From JAYZDB01 sp036338025 (GTDB lineage: Bacteria > Planctomycetota > UBA1135 > UBA2386), in assembly GCA_036338025.1 (NCBI GenBank), contig JAYZDB010000006.1:1-10147 (forward strand): a DNA stretch of 10,147 bases. The letters run 5' to 3'. This document shows positions 5,290 through 10,147 of the stretch, piece by piece. Positions within the stretch are counted from its first letter, which is position 1, and each line of letters opens with the position of its first letter. The position numbers were made by a program, and so were the translations under genes. The notes under the pieces were generated by a model. It ran no database searches. It saw only the letters and a program-made list of their open reading frames with translations, and was not told the DNA's origin.

Positions 5290-8138
5290 TTGGGACCTCC
5301 GTTCTTGCGGTTGTCTACAACGACTTTGCCGTTGACGACCACGAGTTGGACCTGACTGGTCATCTCCAAGGGGTTGCCGGAGAACACCACGAAGTCGGCG
5401 TCCTTGCCGCGTTTCAAACTACCGATCCGGTGGTCGAGCTTGAACAACCTGGCGGGGTAGAGGGAGATGGCGCGCAAGGCTTCGGTTGGTTCCATGCCGT
5501 AGCGCACCGCCAGGGCGGCATGCAGCGGCAGGTAGCGTGCACCCTCGGTGTCGCCGGACACCAGTCCGACGGGGTGACCGCGTTCCGAGATCTTGGCGGC
5601 CTTGTTGGTGATCTTCTTGCCCTTGCGGTAGAGGATGTCGGGCGGGAACAGGAAGCCGGGCTTGTTACCACCGAGGATCTCGGGAGTGTCGATGGCGTCG
5701 TTGGCGCCCTGCAGGATGTAGGGCAACTTGCGCGACTCGAAGGACTTCACGATCTCCGTGATCGCTGGTGCCTTCGAGGTCGTGATGATGGCGGGGATCT
5801 GCTTTTGCAACAGCGCCCTCATCGGTTCGAGGTTGTCGTCGATGTCCGGTTTTTGCGGGCTGCCGTCGGTCGGTTTCTTGCTGCGACGCACCGAGCTGCC
5901 CGAGTCGACAGTCCGGGTACCGGCTGCGCCCGAGGTCCGGGTGGCGGTGAAGTCGCCGGTCATCTCCCTTCGGCCGCCCAAGCTGACCTTGCCGACCAGG
6001 GAGTCACCTTCGACCCGGCCAGTGAAGGAGGTTTCGCTGCCGCCGCCGCCGCGCCCGACGCCGCCACTGAACTTGAATTCGAAGGTCTGGTCCTTGTTGT
6101 ACTGACCGCTGGTGATTTCCAAGGCGGTTCCCATCGGGTTGCCGCCGAACACCATCTGCACCGTGCCACCGATCTTGTTGTCTGCTGTCAGCTTGAGGGT
6201 GGCGATGAAACCGATCGGGAAGCGCATCCCCTCGACTTCGAACTTCCATGAACCGGAGATGTAGTCAGTCTCGCTGATCGGCTTGGGCGCCGCGGTGGGG
6301 GCCTTCTTCTCGACCTTGGTCTTCTTCTTGCCCGCCTTCCAGTCGGCCAGGTCCTTCTCGTACTTCTGCCACTTCTCGATGTACTTCTTGGCCTTGTCGA
6401 TCTGCGCCTCCAGGCCCTTGATCGCGTTGGGGGTCAGGCTGTCGTGTACGAAGCGGATACCCGCGATGTCTTTCAGCACCATCGACTGATGGTCGGCGGC
6501 GCCGGTCTTGATGGCGGCGACACGTCCCGAGACCAGGCCGGAGTCACGTCCTGATACGAACACGCTGGTCAGACCGGCCTCGGCCAGGTGTTTCAGTACC
6601 GGGTCATCGTGGCGGATGACCTCGGTCAGTCGGTGCGAAGCCTTGCCGGTCGGGATCGTGGTGCCGTCACCGGACAGACCGGCGTGGCAGTAGGCATCGA
6701 CGAAGCCAGGCACGATCACGCTGCCCTTGCCGAGGCTGATCACCCGGGCGCCGTAGGGAATCGTCGGGTCGTTGCTGATCCCCCTGATCTTGCCACCGGC
6801 GGCCACGATGGCACCGTTCTCGATGGTGCGGCCCTCGAGCGTGATGATGCGGCCGGCCTTGACGACCAGCATGTCGGAAGTGTTCTCGCGGTGGTAGGCG
6901 CGCTCACCGCTGACGTAGGTGTCCTCCACCATCGTTCCAACGGCGAACGGTTCGCCGCTGAGCAGCAGGAAGTCGGCGTCCTTGCCAGGTTCCAGCGAAC
7001 CAACCCGGTTGTCGACGCCGAGGATGCGGGCGGCGTCCAGGGTGATTGCAGACAGGGCTTGTACGGGAGTCAGTCCCATGCGGATCGCCACGCTGGCGAC
7101 CAGCAGGTAGTCGGACATGTCGGCGTCGCTGCCCGGCGCGATTGCGATGCGGGTGCCGGCGCGGGCCGCCAGGATGGCGTTTTCGGGCCGGTTCTGCGGG
7201 CCGGTGGCCCGCCGGTTCTCGCCACCGGCGTTCTTGGCGCCGGGCCGGACCGCCAGGCGGAACACGGCATTGAGAGGCGCGCCCTTGTGAATCGCCAGGG
7301 CCTTTTCGACCTCGTACGGGGACTCCAGTACGAGTCCGACGCCGAGTTCTCGGGCGAAGCGCACCGCGTTGCGAATGTCGGGCGCTTCCTTGGCGGCGAT
7401 CCGAAGCCGCAACTTCCCCTTGAGTACGCTCTTCAGCGCAACCACCGAGTAGCGGTCTTCCGCGGCACCGCTGCCCTTTACTACGGCGTCCTTGGCCTGC
7501 GCCTGGCGGAACACCCGGCGTAATTCGTTGAGTTGCGAGATCCGCGCCGACGGGAACTGCTTGCGCGCCGGCAGCAGCGGGTCATCGGAAGTCGGGTGGG
7601 GGGTCGGTTCGAACAGCAGCGGACCGGCGTTGGCCTCGGCTCCCAGGGTGATCCGCAGACAGGCGCTCTCCTTCAGGGTACGGGCGACGATGTCCTTGCC
7701 GTGCAACTTGACCACCGAGCCTTGACCGGACACGAAGCGTCGCCGGCCGGGCGACAGGTAGATCGTGGTCACGCCACCGGACAGGGCGCGCTGGTAGCTC
7801 TTGAGGTAGTCGAAGCCCTCGAGGGCGACGAAGTCGGGAGTGACGTTGTATTTCCCGTCGGCGTGGCCGGACATGTCGGTATCCGCTGCCACGATGCCTG
7901 GAATCACCACCTTGTCACTGGCGTCGAGGAGTTCCATGCCCCTCGGTTGGGTTCGCGCCAGGCGGTTGACCTTGCCGTCCTTGATGACCAGGTAGACATT
8001 GGTCATCACCTGACCGTTGCCGAGGTAGATCTTGCCGCAACGGATGGCTTTCGCAGCGGCCTGGGCCTGACCGGTGGCCGGCGCAATGAGTGCCAGGCTG
8101 GTGACTAGCAGGAAGGACAGTAAGGGAGTCTTGGACAT
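5286..8138 (-). CDS. Secreted double amidohydrolase-like protein with inserted beta-rich domain
   Basis: This 950-residue protein has a signal peptide (1-26, LLSFLLVTSLALIAPATG, cleavage near G-Q-A) and two amidohydrolase-like modules, about 30-415 and 421-945. Module 1 begins its barrel at VVIPGIVAADTDMSGH, with Asp86-Thr87-Asp88 in place of H-x-H. Module 2 has VIVPGFVDAYCHAG, where only His485 of the pair remains. Neither module keeps the two later histidines (RIAAKEAPD and VLESPYE; IITTSKAPA and ILQGAND). Aspartates in APGSDAD (338 or 340) and VSGDTEG (863) may match the catalytic one. Both modules end in the family signature (GSLEPGKDADFLL at 380-392; GSLKRGKDADFVV at 906-918). Residues 622-736 of module 2 are a foreign glycine-rich beta domain. 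The ATG at 8138 was preferred to one 36 codons upstream because the signal peptide starts there and the longer form overlaps the preceding gene. Roughly 1000-residue double amidohydrolases beside single-module ones are, as I recall, a known pattern in other bacteria. Confidence 0.9.
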   Translation of the reverse strand: MSKTPLLSFLLVTSLALIAPATGQAQAAAKAIRCGKIYLGNGQVMTNVYLVIKDGKVNRLARTQPRGMELLDASDKVVIPGIVAADTDMSGHADGKYNVTPDFVALEGFDYLKSYQRALSGGVTTIYLSPGRRRFVSGQGSVVKLHGKDIVARTLKESACLRITLGAEANAGPLLFEPTPHPTSDDPLLPARKQFPSARISQLNELRRVFRQAQAKDAVVKGSGAAEDRYSVVALKSVLKGKLRLRIAAKEAPDIRNAVRFARELGVGLVLESPYEVEKALAIHKGAPLNAVFRLAVRPGAKNAGGENRRATGPQNRPENAILAARAGTRIAIAPGSDADMSDYLLVASVAIRMGLTPVQALSAITLDAARILGVDNRVGSLEPGKDADFLLLSGEPFAVGTMVEDTYVSGERAYHRENTSDMLVVKAGRIITLEGRTIENGAIVAAGGKIRGISNDPTIPYGARVISLGKGSVIVPGFVDAYCHAGLSGDGTTIPTGKASHRLTEVIRHDDPVLKHLAEAGLTSVFVSGRDSGLVSGRVAAIKTGAADHQSMVLKDIAGIRFVHDSLTPNAIKGLEAQIDKAKKYIEKWQKYEKDLADWKAGKKKTKVEKKAPTAAPKPISETDYISGSWKFEVEGMRFPIGFIATLKLTADNKIGGTVQMVFGGNPMGTALEITSGQYNKDQTFEFKFSGGVGRGGGGSETSFTGRVEGDSLVGKVSLGGRREMTGDFTATRTSGAAGTRTVDSGSSVRRSKKPTDGSPQKPDIDDNLEPMRALLQKQIPAIITTSKAPAITEIVKSFESRKLPYILQGANDAIDTPEILGGNKPGFLFPPDILYRKGKKITNKAAKISERGHPVGLVSGDTEGARYLPLHAALAVRYGMEPTEALRAISLYPARLFKLDHRIGSLKRGKDADFVVFSGNPLEMTSQVQLVVVNGKVVVDNRKNGGPK
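5296..5300 (-). promoter_or_regulatory. Strong Shine-Dalgarno sequence for the intact amidohydrolase
   Basis: On the minus strand GGAGG lies six bases ahead of the ATG at 5287-5289, within the last codons of the upstream double amidohydrolase. It is the only full-consensus site seen ahead of any start in the window. With the ATGA overlap it should allow both coupled and independent initiation. Confidence 0.8.
5931..6275 (-). other. Inserted beta-rich domain (residues about 622-736) inside module 2 of the double amidohydrolase
   Basis: The segment starts at SGSWKFEVEG and continues with alternating strands such as FIATLKLTADNKIGGTV, TALEITSG, QTFEFKFSGG, TSFTGRVEG, DSLVGKVSLGG and MTGDFTATR. 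The pattern of G-x-W-x-F followed by repeated strand-G-x-V strands suggests a small lipocalin-like or similar beta-barrel. It has none of the composition of the flanking Lys-rich helix (570-615) or the Ser/Lys/Pro linker (737-770). It interrupts the amidohydrolase fold at the point where the other paralogues carry low-complexity linkers. A ligand- or surface-binding role is possible but is not shown by the sequence. Confidence 0.7.
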
Positions 8139-8166
8139 TGGATTCCCGATTCGAGGAACAGGTGAG

Positions 8167-9438
8167 CTAGCGGTTGGTCGACTTCTTGGCGGCGGGCTTG
8201 GTCTTGGTCTTGCCGAACAGGTGTTGCAGGCGTTGGTCCTTGCCACGTTCGTAGACGACCTGGCCGTCCAGCAGCACGGTTTCGACCCAGGAGGTGGCCT
8301 TCAGCGGGTCACCGGTGAGGATCTGCAGGTTGGCGGTCTTGCCGACTTCGATACTGCCGACTTCCTTTTCCAGACCGAGTGCCTTGGCAGGCACGATGGT
8401 CAGGGCTTCGAGTGCCGTCTGACGATCGACGCCGTGACGCATGGCGGTGGCCATCTGCCACCAGGGGTAGCGCGTCATTTCCGATGAGCCGCCGTCGATC
8501 GAGATTGCGTAGGCGACCTTGGCCTTGGTCAGGAGGGCTGCCGGGCAGTACTTCTTGGTCTCGTCGGTGTCGGGATCGGTTTCCTCGTATTCCATCACCG
8601 AGTCGAGCACGACCGGGATCTTGGCGGCAGCGAGGTCTGCGGCCGACTTGTGGCAACGCGGACCCAGCACCAGGACGACCTTCATCTTGTATTTCTTGAC
8701 CAGCCGCACCGCTTCGTGCAACTCGGCGGTGGAAGGCACGTAGAACCACGCCGTCGCCTTGCCCTGCAAGAGGTCGACCACCGGCTTCTTCTTGTCGTCG
8801 ACCTTGTCCTTGAACGCCTTTTCCTTGGTCGCACCGGCGGTCTTGTCGGCGGCGAATTCCGACTTGCGGCGTTCGTAGTCCTCGACGTACTCCTGCACGT
8901 CCTTGAGTGCCCGGCGCATCTTCTGGATCTGCGCCATCCGGCTGCCGGTGGCTAGCAGGGACATCTTCAAGCCGGTGTGTGCACGGACAGCCATCTCCTC
9001 GACGGTCTTGCCATAGGGCTTGACGACCATGCCGGTACCACCCAACAGGGTGCGGTTGCCTGGAATGACGTGCAGGGTGCCGATGCCGTTGCGCAACGCT
9101 TCTTCGAAGAAACCCGAACTCGGGTCGACCGCGTCCTGCACCGTCAGGTAGGGGACGTTGGCCATGTTCTCGTTGCCGGAACTCATGCCCGAGCTGGTGT
9201 GGGCGACGACGTAGGTCGGCATCACCACGCTCTTGCTGGCGTCGATGACCTTGGCTTCCCAGGGCACCTTGACGTCGGTTCCGAACGACTGGATCTTGCC
9301 GTTCTCGATCAGCAAGACGGCGTTCTGCAGTTCCTTGCCAGACACGGTGATGAGACGTCCAGCCTTGACGGCGACGACGTCCTGTGCTGACACGAGACCG
9401 CTCAAGACGGCACATGCGAAGAGGATCTTGGACTTCAT
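8167..9438 (-). CDS. Secreted amidohydrolase-like protein with degenerate metal site
   Basis: This 423-residue protein has a signal peptide at 1-19 (ILFACAVLSGLVSAQ) and an N-terminal beta domain (20-72). The barrel starts at VVMPTYVVAHTSSG, where His80-Thr81-Ser82 replaces H-x-H, so the second histidine is lost. GGTGMVVKPYGK (133-144) is a motif shared with the first module of the double protein. Residues 165-222 form a charged, probably helical stretch rich in Lys, Glu and Asp. The first later histidine is missing (TAWFYVPSTA) and the second is replaced at VLGPRCHKSA. Asp315 in ISIDGGSSE may be the catalytic aspartate. The C-terminal landmarks LTIVPAKALG and GSIEVGKTANLQIL are present, followed by a basic tail rich in Lys (409-423). 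An ATG 34 codons upstream exists, but it would overlap the previous gene and place the signal peptide internally. It lies 40 bp after the previous gene and 28 bp before the next. It is probably exported and not a normal hydrolase. Confidence 0.87.
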   Translation of the reverse strand: MKSKILFACAVLSGLVSAQDVVAVKAGRLITVSGKELQNAVLLIENGKIQSFGTDVKVPWEAKVIDASKSVVMPTYVVAHTSSGMSSGNENMANVPYLTVQDAVDPSSGFFEEALRNGIGTLHVIPGNRTLLGGTGMVVKPYGKTVEEMAVRAHTGLKMSLLATGSRMAQIQKMRRALKDVQEYVEDYERRKSEFAADKTAGATKEKAFKDKVDDKKKPVVDLLQGKATAWFYVPSTAELHEAVRLVKKYKMKVVLVLGPRCHKSAADLAAAKIPVVLDSVMEYEETDPDTDETKKYCPAALLTKAKVAYAISIDGGSSEMTRYPWWQMATAMRHGVDRQTALEALTIVPAKALGLEKEVGSIEVGKTANLQILTGDPLKATSWVETVLLDGQVVYERGKDQRLQHLFGKTKTKPAAKKSTNR

Positions 9439-9478
9439 GATGGGAGACACGTTGGGGGAATGCGGGGGTTGACCAAAA

Positions 9479-10147
9479 CTAGTTCGGCGTGACGTTGCGG
9501 CCGTCGATGAACACCATCTCGGCCCGGGATGTCGGTTCAAATGGCATGCTGGACCAGACCACGAGGTCGCCGTCCATGCCGGTTGCGATCGCGCCCATTT
9601 GCTTGTCGACGCCGATCACCTGGGCCGGCACCAGGGTGACGGCGGCCAGGGCCTTGTCGAAGGACAGTCCGTTGCGCATGGCGAACATGCACTCGAACGG
9701 CAGCGAACGGTCACCGAGGTTCGAATCGGTCTTGATGGCAAAGGGCACGCCGCGCTCGGCCATCATGTTGAGGGTGTGGTAGCGGCCTTCGGCGCCATCG
9801 GGATTGCGTGCGCCGTTCAGACTCGGTGGTGAGAACACCACCTTGGTGTTGGACTCGGCCACTTCGTCGATCACGCGCCAGGTCTCGAGTCCGCCCTGGA
9901 TCACGGTCTTGTAGCCAAACTCTTCGGCGATACGCAGCGCAGTCCGGATGTCCTGCTCGGCGCGGGCCGTGGTGTGTACCGCCAGCTTGCCTTCGAGTGC
10001 CTGCAGCAAGACCTCCATGCCCGGATTGACCGGCGGTTGCTGGTCCGGGTCTGGCACGGTCTTTTGTTCGCGGTAGTCCAGGGCGTCGTAGAACGCCTTG
10101 CGCACCGCCCAGATGGTTCCCATTCGGGTCATCGGCCGCCGGTAGTA
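9479..10147 (-). CDS. Amidohydrolase-like protein, C-terminal half (cut by window edge)
   Basis: The frame is open to the right edge, giving 222 residues. Five codons (Y-Y-R-R-P) precede the first internal methionine and fit the family's R-x-P-x-T-R-M-G stretch, so the true start lies outside the window. Visible landmarks are MTRMGTIWAVRKAFYDA, a short Pro-rich linker (P-D-P-D-Q-Q-P-P), LLQALEGKLAVHTTARAEQD with the first later histidine retained, and YKTVIQGGLETWRVIDE, where the family's E-H-G has become Q-G-G. AIKTDSNLGDRSLPFE keeps the catalytic aspartate. The end has VTLVPAQVIG and GAIATGMDGDLVVWS, then VFIDGRNV. The H-x-H pair is not in the window, so activity cannot be judged, but loss of the second later histidine suggests an altered site. 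It is the most upstream visible gene of the row and ends 40 bp before the next. Confidence 0.85.
   Translation of the reverse strand, partial: YYRRPMTRMGTIWAVRKAFYDALDYREQKTVPDPDQQPPVNPGMEVLLQALEGKLAVHTTARAEQDIRTALRIAEEFGYKTVIQGGLETWRVIDEVAESNTKVVFSPPSLNGARNPDGAEGRYHTLNMMAERGVPFAIKTDSNLGDRSLPFECMFAMRNGLSFDKALAAVTLVPAQVIGVDKQMGAIATGMDGDLVVWSSMPFEPTSRAEMVFIDGRNVTPN

Noticed and set aside
6588..7523. A 311-codon plus-strand open frame inside the double amidohydrolase gene
   Set aside because: It is antisense to clear amidohydrolase signatures and its composition is typical of shadow frames in GC-rich DNA.
8139..8246. Extended N-terminus (36 extra codons) for the double amidohydrolase
   Set aside because: The extra residues are Arg/Pro/Ser-rich, overlap the end of the preceding gene, and would bury the signal peptide.
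9439..9478. A promoter or terminator in one of the larger intergenic gaps
   Set aside because: No -35/-10 pair or GC-rich hairpin with a T-run could be made out on the minus strand in this 40-bp gap.
9439..9540. Extended N-terminus (34 extra codons) for the gene at 8167-9438
   Set aside because: It overlaps the preceding gene's end and places the signal peptide internally; the inner ATG gives a normal exported precursor.

Overview
The window holds eight genes, all on the minus strand and read from right to left. Gaps between neighbours run from 40 bp down to 14 bp, and two junctions are 4-bp ATGA overlaps, so the layout looks like one long operon continuing past both edges. Base composition is GC-rich. 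Only one gene, or perhaps two, has a clear Shine-Dalgarno sequence. Almost every product with a visible N-terminus carries an export signal, and a formylglycine-type sulfatase lipoprotein closes the row. Abundant sulfatases, many exported enzymes, Lys/Pro-rich linkers and weak ribosome binding sites fit a GC-rich planctomycete or a related bacterium. That is an inference from style; the window has no phylogenetic marker.

From right to left (transcription order) the genes are: (A) 9479-10147, the C-terminal half of an amidohydrolase-like protein cut by the window edge; (B) 8167-9438, a secreted amidohydrolase-like protein; (C) 5286-8138, a 950-residue secreted protein with two amidohydrolase-like modules and a beta-rich domain inserted in the second; (D) 3928-5289, a secreted amidohydrolase with a complete set of metal ligands; (E) 2428-3888, a secreted amidohydrolase-like protein with a long Lys/Pro/Thr linker; (F) 1031-2431, a secreted amidohydrolase-like protein with a Ser/Arg linker; (G) 582-992, a small cytoplasmic SnoaL/NTF2-like protein; (H) 1-567, the N-terminal part of a lipoprotein sulfatase.

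The striking point is seven amidohydrolase modules in a row, of the imidazolonepropionase-related type (COG1228-like), of which only gene D keeps the H-x-H pair, both later histidines and the catalytic aspartate. In the others the ligands are replaced (D-T-D, Y-C-H, H-T-S, Y-S-R, N-A-R), although the reading frames are intact and the fold landmarks remain, including the C-terminal G-S-(L/I)-x-x-G-K-x-A-(D/N) strand. Five of the modules also carry an expanded, low-complexity or domain-sized insert at the same place in the fold. The best reading is a set of exported, co-expressed paralogues in which one enzyme does metal-dependent hydrolysis and the rest have been kept as non-catalytic or differently catalytic partners. 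The substrate cannot be read from the sequence. There is no stretch of more than 40 bp without a gene, and I saw no RNA genes, insertion sequences, CRISPR arrays or convincing terminators.
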